DNA from: Beroe ovata
Taxonomy: Eukaryota; Ctenophora; Nuda; Beroida; Beroidae
DNA length: 64,000 nucleotides
NCBI GenBank assembly: GCA_946803715.1
Contig: CAMPET010000018.1
Span: 1 to 64,000, forward strand
Direction: 5' to 3'
The notes under the pieces were generated by a model. That model worked only from the letters and a program-made list of their open reading frames with translations. It searched no databases and was not told where the DNA came from. A program made the translations under genes and the position numbers. Numbering within the stretch: the stretch's first letter is position 1; every line of letters begins with the position of its first letter. Below, in pieces: positions 31,291 through 41,534 of this stretch.

Positions 31291-31580
31291 AGTCTCTGAG
31301 TAGGAGAGTCATCAAATTAAAATCATAACCATTAAAAACAAAAATGACGATTGAAGATTAATGCTATGCCATATGTTACACTTAATAAGAAAATACATGG
31401 GCCGTAAAACACAAGTTTCGTTCTAAAGAAAATTTAATGTAAAGTGTAAAAAATTAAAATCTTATTCAATAATATTGATAAACAAAAATTGCCGTTGTAC
31501 ATTAGTGATGTTCCATAACAATATGAGATAACTTCTTGGATGATAAACAAGATAAACAAGATAAATACAGTAATAGTCAA
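31291..31580. promoter_or_regulatory. Short interval: MOGS promoter region and 3' end of the J-domain gene
   Basis: Only 290 bases separate the MOGS ATG from the next stop codon on the same strand, so MOGS promoter and the upstream gene's 3' UTR must share this AT-rich interval. TTTAAT near 31433 (ATTAAA on the minus strand) is a possible poly(A) signal. Confidence 0.35.
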
Positions 31581-33362
31581 TCAATTGGACTCCTCCCCTT
31601 TGAGGGTTTCCGGCATTTCATAATCCTTGTCACTATCAGAACTTTTTCGTTTTGAGTTCCTGTCAGATTGATCATCTAAAATCATTAATAATCCTGAACC
31701 TTTCAATCTTGCCGACTCTAGCTTTTTCAAAATATCCATTTTCACATCATTTTTATCATCGAAATCGAGGCCATAACTAGCTGCAACACATCTTAGTTCA
31801 TCAGTTTCCATACTGTTCATGTTCTGAGGCAAGTCTTCTTCATCTACTTGATGGATTGGAGTCACATCATGAGAGTATTTAGCATTTTCACCACCCATTG
31901 TTATCATTCTCCTATTTCGAGTCCTGATTTCACGCCCCAATCGAGTAATCAATGCGTGTTTTGGACCTTCCACTTCTAAGTTGAACTTCTTACATTCACG
32001 AACAAGAATATTTTCACTCAACATCCATAGCTGTCCAACTTGCCGTCCATTCAGTTCCCATGTTTTATATGCCAATATTTCCTCCTGGTTCTCTACTCCC
32101 TTCTTCTTACGCTCATCTTGATCTTTCTTCAATACCAACTTTTCCTGATATGCCTTGATGACCTTCTCATCAGTACAGTTTTTGAGATGCTCCTTGGCAT
32201 CGTCTCTGTTCATATCTCGCTCAAGCTCCCACCCACAACGAGGGCAGTTGTCCACCAATTTCAGGACAAATAGTTGTTCCTGTACTCGCTGTTCATTCGA
32301 CTGAGAACCCACCCTCTTTTCAGCCCTAGCTCCACGACGCCGCTGTTGAGCACGAGTTTTAGCCAGCGCCTCATTTTCCAACTTTACTTCTCTCCTGACC
32401 TCTTGTTCTCGATGTACTGTCACTGAGAACATCCAGAACCCGAACTGCTTATCACATTTTCTGTTACCACATGTTATTTTACGATGGTAGTCGTCAGGAT
32501 CGTATTCGAAAGCGTTTCTACAATGCGGACACTTATGAACGGCCGTCATGCAACCAAATTTTGCAAAACAACCTCCACAAAGATACTGCTTGATGCCCTG
32601 CATGATAAAGTTATAAGCAGCATCCTCCAATCCAAGATCTTTAGTGTTCCATACATCGTTACATCGGGGACAACGCAACACAGTTTTGAAACAACCGCCA
32701 TTCCCTCGAGTGAAACGCTCAGTTTTTTTCCGTTTTCTTGGAGGTCTCTCGACTTGCTCTTCATCAAAATCTTTGTCTTCAAACTTTTCTGGATTAGCAA
32801 GTCTCTCAAATGCCTCGAGAACAGCTTGAAAAGCCTGCTTTGAAACTGCAGAATTTGAGTTCTTGTCTGGATGGACCTTTGAGCTGAGGATAAAATATGC
32901 CTTCCTAAGCTCGGCTTTACTTGAGGTTGTTTTCACAGGTTTACCACTGAGTGATAGAATGAAAACGAAGTCACCCTCATTGGCAGTTATGGCCTCCATC
33001 AGCCCCTCCACTTGGCCTGAATCGTTTGTACTTTCACCTTCTGCCCCTTCTTTAGGACTACTCTTTTTAGCTAAATTATAATAGTGAACAGCAAGGCGCT
33101 TCTGAATCTCATTCCTATCTCCAATTGGTGATAGTCCAGCGTCACAGAGACCTTTTCTGATATCAGCAGGCTTCATCTCCTTGACACGATGTCCAGCCTC
33201 GGTGTTTAGGCAGGGCACATTCTCCCATGGTATCTTAGAGTGACAGTCTGCAGTACATATAGTCTTGGCTTTGAAACAAGGGCAACCACTAGCACACGGC
33301 TTACTGTCGCAGCGACATGGTTTGGGAGCCATCTGCAAAGCTGAAAACATCATGGTCATCAT
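31581..33362 (-). CDS. Unrecognised nuclear-type protein: Cys-rich N-terminus, SAP-like segments, J domain and zinc-binding clusters
   Basis: I do not recognise a named orthologue. The 593-residue frame (583 if it starts at Met11, position 33332) contains, in order: a Cys-rich block (residues 16-40, pattern C.C...C...C.C......C...C) similar to CXC/CRC zinc clusters, a SAP-like helix pair (63-97), and a J domain (about 148-190) with the HPD triad in SKVHPDKN. Then a basic stretch PPRKRKKTE (207-215, possible NLS), three or four CxxC pairs (231-303) suggesting zinc ribbons, a separate C-x2-C...H-x3-C finger (373-396), and two further SAP-like stretches (about 446-482 and 517-553). The HPD motif implies it can stimulate an Hsp70; SAP folds imply nucleic-acid binding. 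An acceptor-like TTTGCAG just before the Met11 codon suggests a 5' exon and a start at Met11. Role in chromatin or RNP remodelling is inference. Confidence 0.75.
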   Translation of the reverse strand: MMTMMFSALQMAPKPCRCDSKPCASGCPCFKAKTICTADCHSKIPWENVPCLNTEAGHRVKEMKPADIRKGLCDAGLSPIGDRNEIQKRLAVHYYNLAKKSSPKEGAEGESTNDSGQVEGLMEAITANEGDFVFILSLSGKPVKTTSSKAELRKAYFILSSKVHPDKNSNSAVSKQAFQAVLEAFERLANPEKFEDKDFDEEQVERPPRKRKKTERFTRGNGGCFKTVLRCPRCNDVWNTKDLGLEDAAYNFIMQGIKQYLCGGCFAKFGCMTAVHKCPHCRNAFEYDPDDYHRKITCGNRKCDKQFGFWMFSVTVHREQEVRREVKLENEALAKTRAQQRRRGARAEKRVGSQSNEQRVQEQLFVLKLVDNCPRCGWELERDMNRDDAKEHLKNCTDEKVIKAYQEKLVLKKDQDERKKKGVENQEEILAYKTWELNGRQVGQLWMLSENILVRECKKFNLEVEGPKHALITRLGREIRTRNRRMITMGGENAKYSHDVTPIHQVDEEDLPQNMNSMETDELRCVAASYGLDFDDKNDVKMDILKKLESARLKGSGLLMILDDQSDRNSKRKSSDSDKDYEMPETLKGEESN

Positions 33363-33870
33363 TGATCAGGGAAAAATAGAGGAAATAAAGGGAAACCTTA
33401 GACAGTTTTCTTTGTTGATCATGGATTCAGTAGATAACAAAACGCGTGATTGTAATCGTACATAAATCATGTCGTAAAAAATTGAAAGCTGGTATATTAA
33501 CAATTAACACTGGACAAAAATAGTTGAGCTCAGTCAACTCAACGGTAAGGTAAAAGATACATTCAAGCTCACACATTCACACAAAAGTTAGATTTATAAT
33601 CTGAATCTGCAACAAAAAAATCAATAAAAACGGAATTTTACTACTTGTTCTATATATCAAAAAATCGTTCAATTAGTAGCATGTCACGAAAACATTCAAT
33701 CTTGTCACTTAAAAAACGTCAAAAATCAAAGAAAACACATTAAAGTAACTATAGAATTGATCAACACATAAAAATCTGGTGAAATTGAATTACTTTATTG
33801 TACGATATTCTAGGTATTATCCGTCAGTTACATGTTACATCTCTGTTATGCCTTTTTTCCTCAGACAAAA
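33363..33870. other. Interval between the J-domain gene and SNX4
   Basis: AT-rich, without a gene. TTTATT at 33794-33799 reads AATAAA on the minus strand 72 bases past the SNX4 stop and is a good SNX4 poly(A) signal. Confidence 0.5.
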
Positions 33871-35916
33871 TCAATTTTTCGTTGGGGTAATGGCGGATTT
33901 GACGGCCTGCCAGCATTGAAGTCCCTGTTGAGCGTGCTGTAACTGCAGTTTAGCGTAAATCCGGAGAGTTTGGGTCAGACTAGCTAGCTTTTCCTTTTTC
34001 CACAAGTCAATCTGAGTGAAACATTGAATTTGATTATCAACTCTCAGCGAATGCCAAATGGAGATCGTGCGATAAAATTGTGAAACAGGTCTTTTTCCAT
34101 TCTTTCATTATCTTGATACGACTAGGCAACTACCTACCTCAACCTCGGCTTCGGCCATGAATTGCTCAAGGTCAGCCAGTGCAGGACCGAGTTGCTCCTC
34201 AGCATCAGACAGCTCCAAGAGTAGTTTGTTACGCCGGCTTTCCTTCTGCTGGGCAGATTGCTTGAATATGTTACCAATGTTGGGCTTGCGATCACCTTCA
34301 GTTGCAGCATCATCTTCAACAGCCTGAAAAATGGGAATTCACTTCATATCGTTTTTACAAATCCCCTTTGAGTATTTTGGTCTGTGGATGCTGATAAGAT
34401 ACAGTATGGTCTTCTAACGCCACTAACAACCAACTCCGATTCATGATTGGAACCAGGTTCAATTAACCTCAGGGTTGCCGAGGGATTCAAGTCCGGTTTT
34501 CTTGCTGTCGATAGTTGCTTGGAGGTTCTCTATTTTGTATTGCAATAACTCGTATTTCCTGATGAAGTCCCTGAGGCTGTAGGAGTAGTTGGCAAATTCC
34601 CTCATGTTCTCATAAAATTTGACATCCTCTTCGAGCAAAAGTACATTCCCTGCCCCTTCCAAACTGAAAGATTTAATTGAGGACGAAAATATTTACGAAA
34701 TGTCAAAGTAAAAAGAAGATATCTCTGAAGTGCTCAAGCACTTTTCCTTCAACTCACTTGTCCAAATGGTGCCCGATCTTTTGTAGTGGAATGGCAAGAG
34801 TTGATTCGAGGGCACTCCAATCACTGTGATATGTAAGATTATTATCATATCAATCTTGTGCTGTAATGGCGATTTATTCTTGCAATGGCGAATGATAAAT
34901 CATCTGGACAAGCTATTTTGTACACTAAACAAATACCTGAAGGTTTTACCAAAATCTTTATAGTGATTATAACTCTGTCTATTTCTGGCAGCAATGCTCT
35001 GAGTGACCTTTAACAGAGCGTTTATTCTTGCCTCTAACTCATCAGCATAAGTCCTCAATTCAGAAAATCGCGGGTCACAGTGTTTTAGCTGATAACTCGC
35101 TGCAATTCCTTTCAAGTACCCTTCATTCTTAGCGCGGAATTCAGTCGAATCAGCCATCTAAAAATTGGGTTGTCAATCATCCACATAATGAAATCAGAAG
35201 GGCCCTCCAAAACCATTCTCAAATCTCAGATAACTATCAAAACATCAGAAGGAAATTTAAGATATGAAGGTTAAAGAAACCTCTTTCCATTCTTCTCCTT
35301 TAACCAGGAAAGCTTTGAAAATATCATCTCCGTGGAGGATCGGATGTGATGCTACACGGTGAAGGAACTTCTCCAATCCTATCTTCCTGTGCTCTAGGTA
35401 GTCCCCATCAAACTTGTCAATAGTCATTTTTGTCCATATATTGGCACTTAGCTGAAAGATTTAGGTATTATGCATAACAGGCAGATAGCCCCCAGATAAC
35501 GCTGTGCATTTGAAAAGTGTTCCAAGAAAACTGGTCAATGGAACTGGGAAAAAACTAAAGATAAATTTTCACCTTCTTTTCAGGAAGTGGGGGTATGATG
35601 TGGGAAGGATATGTGTGCAGGAGATACTGGTAGAGTAGGTCAAACTCAGAGTACCTGTGCCACACTTCAGCAGACTTCAAACCATACTGCAAACCTTCAT
35701 CAAACTCAAACACGCTGTGGAATATACGAATTTAGATATGTGGTGTGTATTTGCTTGTCCATCAAATTGGAAAAGGAGTGAACAAAACTCATCAACTCAC
35801 GTTGTAACTACTTTGTAGATGACGAAAACGTCTCCCATATAGTCACTTCCCTTCTTTGCTTTCTCATAGTCTTCAATAACAATACTTGCCACAGATAGAA
35901 TGTGCTTTTTCGGCAT
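33871..35916 (-). CDS. SNX4: Sorting nexin 4-like PX-BAR protein
   Basis: SNX4 recycles cargo from early endosomes to the recycling compartment or Golgi and helps autophagy. Eight minus-strand exons: 35916-35801, 35714-35573, 35451-35281, 35157-34937, 34823-34758, 34663-34468, 34323-34138, 34011-33871, giving 412 residues (human 450, shorter N-terminus). The PX domain covers about residues 5-135 with WHRYSEFDLLYQYLL, the PPLPEKK loop and RKIGLEKFLHRVASHPIL, all SNX4-like. Residues 150-412 form the coiled-coil BAR region, ending with WQAVKSAITPTKN. Splice signals are canonical throughout. The 5' intergenic distance to TTC36 is only about 400 bases. Start Met is the first in the exon. Confidence 0.93.
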
Positions 35917-36312
35917 TGTTCGATTCTATTCAGCTATCTTTCAAATTATATGGGAATTTTTTTGCTATCCTAAAATGTATTTGAGTTACGTTCATTCAAG
36001 AAAGAAATTCAAGAAATAAATGACAAGAAATGCCAAGGTTGTATGATTTTGTTTTCTCTGGGTTTATCAACCAATACAAAGTGCAAAGAACTGTACTTAC
36101 AGAAAATATTTACAAAACTGAAATTTCTCATCATCATAAAATGTGTTAAGTGTGTAGGTTTGATTCAATTCACCTTGTCTTGCTGACTACAATGTTTAAT
36201 CATCTGGAGCATCATCATAATTCGATTTTACCTTCTCTGATAATTTGAAATAAAAATTAAAGAATTGAGAGATCTGGAATAACCTATGCAAGCCCATGAG
36301 AAACACTGCAGA

Positions 36313-37083
36313 TCACTGGAAGGACTCCATGGCTTTTGATAGCATCTGATTACACATCTTAGCATAAGGATTCAGTTTAGCTGCTTGACACATTGCAAAT
36401 TTTCCTCCAAGTTCACTTGCCTTCTCAAAGTCAATTCTAGCTGCATCTTCATCCCCATTGAGCATATGAAGCATTGCTCTCTGCGTATAAGCCTAGAGAT
36501 GTTGATTTGAAGTAGTAAAAAGGCTGAGCAATGGACTTAAAATTAATAGACAATATCTCTCTTGACCTTTTTTACCTGAGTAGCACTTTTTCCTTGCCCT
36601 CCAAGTTCAATAGCCATATTGATGTCATCAAGCGCTAATTCATTATCACCTTTCAAACGTAGCAGCTGCAAAATGTTGTCATTGACTTATGGGGATCTTA
36701 AAGTGTGCCAGTTGTCTTTTCTCAGCTTTCAATCAAGTTCAGTAATCAGAAACAAAACCTGAGCACGATTATTATACAGAGATGCCATAGAAGGGGCCTT
36801 CAAAATAGCTTCATTAAATAACTGAAGGGATCCATCAAAGTCATTCTGTTCAGCTAATTTCACAGCTTCAAGTTCCAACTGCTTTGCACCTTTTTCCTGA
36901 CATTAAGGTGGTATCAATTTAACCACACAGAGAAATGGAGAATGATTAAGTTTATAAATTGGCAAGGACACTCACCAATTCTGTGATCGGTTCTGGCTCA
37001 CTTAAGGGCTCACTTAATTCTCTTCTATTTACAGGACCAGAAGGGTTGAAAATGTGATCCAGTATGAGGTCATCAGATGACAT
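36313..37083 (-). CDS. TTC36: Tetratricopeptide repeat protein 36 (copy 1)
   Basis: TTC36 is a small TPR protein that binds Hsp70-type chaperones and has been linked to tyrosine metabolism in liver and to cilia; its role here is inferred. Four exons: 37083-36976, 36896-36759, 36665-36576, 36492-36313, giving 171 residues. Family features are ILDHIFNP near the N-terminus, three TPR units (residues about 37-140: EKGAKQLELEAVKLAEQ, ASLYNNRAQLLRLKGD, TQRAMLHMLNGDEDAARIDFE) and the conserved end KLNPYAKMCNQMLSKAM. All introns are canonical GT-AG. Start ATG fits (MSSDDLILDHIF). It shares a roughly 400-base intergenic space with SNX4 on the same strand. Confidence 0.92.
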
Positions 37084-38270
37084 GGTCTAAACTATCCCAG
37101 CTTCTGTTGGGAATTTCCAGATTAAATAGGGAGGTGTGGTATTGTTTTTGCAAAAAATTTCTAGTCCCTAGCTCGAAAAATGTAGCTCTTGCATTTTCGA
37201 GCCTCAAAAAGGTTAGTTCTTAACAGGATCATGTAGGCCAAATATTGCCTGTGATATCCTGAAAATTTCATTGAGATTGTTCAGAAAATGGCTGAGATAT
37301 ACACATCTATGTAACATAAAAAGCGAAAAAATGGTAGCACAGTCCCAATATATAGTACACAGTGACAGGGGCTAGGGGGAAAATTTTTCAAAAATAGAGT
37401 GATATAGACCAAATCTGATATTAAAGAAAATATCACAGGAACAAAAAATAATAAAAGCAAAAAAGTTATGCAAGAGTGAAGAACTGAAGAAAATGCGATG
37501 GTCTGAGGGGTTAGATACTCATTTAAATTGCAGAATACATGGCTTTAATTGTTTGTTGTAGCCATGGAAATATAGTGGTTCTAGGGCACTGTCCCAACAT
37601 CCAAAGGTACTGAAAGAAAAGCAGAAAATCATCTATAATCAAGAGCAGGGGTCTGGGGGCAGCCCCCAAAAGCCAGAGGTGAAGCCAGAGGATACGGCCC
37701 TGATAAATAACATCATATTACTCTATTAAAAGTAGTATTCCAGCATCAAACGTCCTTATTATTCAATGTGCTCCTTAAGTGAAGAAGCAATCATTAAGTT
37801 ATTAAGTTGTGTATGAGAACTGGTCTACCCAGAGGCCCCCTGGAGGGACACTCCATCATCAGTATGAGGGACCTTCAGCTGTGGCACCTGGGGAGGTACA
37901 GGACTTGTTTCCCATCCCAGCCACGCTCAGCTTCAGCTAGGGTAGAACTCCCACTGTGGCGCCCTAGTGTGGGTGTGTGGAACCTGTCGTAGTGTGTATG
38001 GAAGGGCAAGGTCCTTGAAAATTTTCATCAGAGCAGAGGTCCAGGGGGAATTACAGTTATGTGGTCGCGGTTCAGCAGTGCTCTGTGCTTGGCGACGTCA
38101 GCGAGGGTCAACAGGCAAGTTCACTGCACATGCACTCATATCAGTGCACTGTTCAGTGTTCAGCAGCACCAATCGCCACACTTAGTGTGTGATTTGCATT
38201 TATGTTCTTGCCTAGAAAGCCTCGGGTTTTGCGCGCGGCGCCCTTATCTATATCGCTAAAAGCTTGTTTA
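37084..38270. other. Upstream region of TTC36 copy 1
   Basis: No protein-like frame is convincing. Short frames here recur identically in the second copy because the DNA is duplicated, not because they are conserved. The right end runs into the GCGCGC-rich repeat. Confidence 0.5.
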
Positions 38271-38279
38271 CGCATGACT

Positions 38280-38400
38280 TTGTCAATCGATGATAGAGTC
38301 TATAGATAGACCCTGTCGAGAATTTCGTTTTGCGCGCGCGGCGCAAACTTATTCGCGGCTTGCATCAGCGGTCTAACATCGCTAGACAAGCTTGACTGGT
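38280..38400 (+). repeat. GCGCGC-rich dispersed repeat, best copy
   Basis: This is the most complete family copy: TCGATGATAGAGTC, TAGACCCTGTCGAGAATTTC, GCGCGCGCGGCGCAAAC, TTATTCGCGGCTTGCATCAG and CGGTCTAACATCGCTAGACA. It is duplicated at about 40902-41022. Related pieces continue to about 38690. Confidence 0.75.
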
Positions 38401-38932
38401 TGCCCGCGCCGGGTCGCGATGAACTTTCTAACATCGTCAATCAATGTTGTGTATATAAACCATACCATCAGTCCTACCAGTGACCAGCGCCCTATAAATG
38501 CAGCTGCGCGAGCCGCGCTGCGCTGACCGCCAATCCGCGTGCGTCCTTATTGTCCCCGCGCTGCTTTAGACATGCCAGATTAAACTGTCATCTGCATCTG
38601 TCCATTGTTAATGTTTCTCGCGCGGCAAAGATCAGTTCAGCTCAGTGACATTTCAATAACGCAGCTGCTATTCTGCCTCGTTTGAATCCGCGNAATACAA
38701 AGTGCAAAGAACTGTACTTACAGAAAATATTTACAAACTGAAATTTCTCATCATCATAAAATGTGTTAAGTGTGTAGGTTTGATACAATTCAGCTTGTCT
38801 TGCTGACTACAATGTTTAATCATCTGGAGCATCATCATAATTCGATTTTACCTTCTCTGATAATTTGAAATAAAAATTTAAGAATTGAGAGATCTGGGAT
38901 AACCTATGCAAGCCCATGAAAAACACTGCAGA

Positions 38933-39705
38933 TCACTGGAAGGACTCCATGGCTTTTGATAGCATCTGATTACACATCTTAGCATAAGGATTCAGTTTAG
39001 CTGCTTGACACATTGCAAATTTTCCTCCAAGTTCACTTGCCTTCTCAAAGTCAATTCTAGCTGCATCTTCATCCCCATTGAGCATATGAAGCATTGCTCT
39101 CTGCGTATAAGCCTAGAGATGTTGATTTGAAGTAGTAAAAAGGCTGAGCAATGGACTTAAAATTAAGAGACAATATCTCTCATGACCTTTTTTTACCTGA
39201 GTAGCACTTTTTCCTTGCCCTCCAAGTTCAATAGCCATGTTGATGTCATCAAGAGCTAATTCATTATCACCTTTCAAACGTAGCAGCTGCAAAATTTTGT
39301 CATTGACTTATGAGGGTATTAAAGTGTGCCAGTTGTCTTATTCTCAGCTTTCAATCAAGTTCAGTAATCAGAAACAAAACCTGAGCACGATTATTATACA
39401 AAGATGCCATAGAAGGGGCCTTCAAAATAGCTTCATTAAATAACTGAAGGGATCCATCAAAGTCATTCTGTTCAGCTAATTTCACAGCTTCAAGTTCCAA
39501 CTGCTTTGCACCTTTTTCCTGACATTAAGGTGGTATCAATTTAACCACACAGAGAAATGGAGAATGATTAAGTTTATAAATTGGCAAGGACACTCACCAA
39601 TTCTGTGATCGGTTCTGGCTCACTTAAGGGCTCACTTAATTCTCTTCTATTTACAGGACCAGAAGGGTTGAAAATGTGATCCAGTATGAGGTCATCAGAT
39701 GACAT
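38933..39705 (-). CDS. TTC36: Tetratricopeptide repeat protein 36 (copy 2, probable assembly duplicate)
   Basis: It has the same four-exon structure as copy 1: 39705-39598, 39518-39381, 39286-39197, 39112-38933, giving 171 residues with all splice sites intact. Coding differences are few and apparently silent (for example AGC/AGA changes in the exon 3 region). Both copies would be functional if real, but the duplication boundary coincides with a single N, and the flanks are nearly identical for 1.6 kb, so this is probably the other haplotype of the same gene. Confidence 0.7.
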
Positions 39706-40901
39706 GGTCTAAACTATCCCAGCTTCTGTTGGGAATTTCCAGATTAAATAGGGAGGTGTGGTATTGTTTTTGCAAAAAATTTCTAGTCCCTAGCTCGAAA
39801 AATGTAGCTCTTGCATTTTCGAGCCTCAAAAAGGTTAGTTCTTAACAGGATCATGTAGGCCAAATATTGCCTGTGATATCCTGAAAATTTCATTGAGATT
39901 GTTCAGAAAATGGCTGAGATATACACATCTATGTAACATAAAAAGCGAAAAAATGGTAGCACAGTCCCAATATATAGTACACAGTGACAGGGGCTAGGGG
40001 GAAAATTTTTCAAAAATAGAGTGATATAGACCAAATCTGATATTAAAGAAAATATCACAGGAACAAAAAATAATAAAAGCAAAAAAGTTATGCAAGAGTG
40101 AAGAACTGAAGAAAATGCGATGGTCTGAGGGGTTAGATACTCATTTAAATTGCAGAATACATGGCTTTAATTGTTTGTTGTAGCCATGGAAATATAGTGG
40201 TTCTAGGGCACTGTCCCAACATCCAAAGGTACTGAAAGAAAAGCAGAAAATCATCTATAATCAAGAGCAGGGGTCTGGGGGCAGCCCCCAAAAGCCAGAG
40301 GTGAAGCCAGAGGATACGGCCCTGATAAATAACATCATATTACTCTATTAAAAGTAGTATTCCAGCATCAAACGTCCTTATTATTCAATGTGCTCCTTAA
40401 GTGAAGAAGCAATCATTAAGTTATTAAGTTGTGTATGAGAACTGGTCTACCCAGAGGCCCCCTGGAGGGACACTCCATCATCAGTATGAGGGACCTTCAG
40501 CTGTGGCACCTGGGGAGGTACAGGACTTGTTTCCCATCCCAGCCACGCTCAGCTTCAGCTAGGGTAGAACTCCCACTGTGGCGCCCTAGTGTGGGTGTGT
40601 GGAACCTGTCGTAGTGTGTATGGAAGGGCAAGGTCCTTGAAAATTTTCATCAGAGCAGAGGTCCAGGGGGAATTACAGTTATGTGGTCGCGGTTCAGCAG
40701 TGCTCTGTGCTTGGCGACGTCAGCGAGGGTCAACAGGCAAGTTCACTGCACATGCACTCATATCAGTGCACTGTTCAGTGTTCAGCAGCACCAATCGCCA
40801 CACTTAGTGTGTGATTTGCATTTATGTTCTTGCCTAGAAAGCCTCGGGTTTTGCGCGCGGCGCCCTTATCTATATCGCTAAAAGCTTGTTTACGCATGAC
40901 T

Positions 40902-41022
40902 TTGTCAATCGATGATAGAGTCTATAGATAGACCCTGTCGAGAATTTCGTTTTGCGCGCGCGGCGCAAACTTATTCGCGGCTTGCATCAGCGGTCTAACA
41001 TCGCTAGACAAGCTTGACTGGT
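40902..41022 (+). repeat. GCGCGC-rich dispersed repeat (within duplicate copy 2)
   Basis: Identical to the element at 38280-38400 because it lies in the duplicated block. Confidence 0.75.
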
Positions 41023-41321
41023 TGCCCGCGCCGGGTCGCGATGAACTTTCTAACATCGTCAATCAATGTTGTGTATATAAACCATACCATCAGTCCTACC
41101 AGTGACCAGCGCCCTATAAATGCAGCTGCGCGAGCCGCGCTGCGCTGACCGCCAATCCGCGTGCGTCCTTATTGTCCCCGCGCTGCTTTAGACATGCCAG
41201 ATTAAACTGTCATCTGCATCTGTCCATTGTTAATGTTTCTCGCGCGGCAAAGATCAGTTCAGCTCAGTGACATTTCAATAACGCAGCTGCTATTCTGCCT
41301 CGTTTGAATCCGCGCACGACG

Positions 41322-41533
41322 GTACTTGCGACGCGCCTGCCAGCTTTTATGCTATTGCTAACCTAACTTTAACCCTAACCTTAACGGTTAGGGTTAGGGT
41401 TAGGGTTAGGGTTAGGGTTAGGGTTAGGGTAAGGGTAAGGGTTAGGGTACTAGGGTTAGGTCAGGGTTAGGTTAGGGTTAGGTTAGGGTTAGGGTTAGGT
41501 TAGCATAAAAGCTGGCAGGCGCGTCGCAAGTAC
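41322..41533. repeat. Foldback unit: 32 bp perfect inverted repeat enclosing telomeric repeats
   Basis: The left arm 41322-41353 and right arm 41502-41533 are perfect reverse complements over 32 bases (GTACTTGCGACGCG..., ending TTTTATGCT). Between them, CTAACCTAACTTTAACCCTAACC turns at about 41383 into a run of TTAGGG repeats with TTAGG variants up to about 41501. The right arm stops exactly at the N at 41534, so an assembly fold-back artefact is possible. Confidence 0.85.
41386..41501 (+). repeat. Interstitial telomeric repeat array (TTAGGG)n
   Basis: About 18 units of TTAGGG with scattered AAGGG, TAGG and TTAGGTTAGGG variants. This is the vertebrate/ancestral metazoan telomere motif; here it is internal, inside a foldback unit. 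Confidence 0.9.
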
Positions 41534-41534
41534 N

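Larger units (their letters stand above)
36073..38692. repeat. 2.62 kb duplicated block, copy 1
   Basis: The block from AATACAAAGTGCAAAGAACT to TTTGAATCCGCG is repeated at 38694-41314, the two being separated by one N (38693). The TTC36 end differs at a few positions; the last 1.6 kb look identical. A single-N junction exactly at the copy boundary makes unmerged overlapping contigs the likeliest cause. Confidence 0.9.
38694..41314. repeat. 2.62 kb duplicated block, copy 2
   Basis: Second copy of 36073-38692, starting right after the N at 38693 and running on into new sequence at 41315. See copy 1. Confidence 0.9.

Noticed and set aside
38933-39705. TTC36 copy 2 as an independent paralogue
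   Set aside because: The copy boundary at a single N and near-identical flanks favour a haplotype duplicate; kept as a feature with reduced confidence.
37807-40881. Three pairs of identical 61-72 residue frames
   Set aside because: Their identity simply reflects the 2.6 kb duplicated block; composition is not protein-like.
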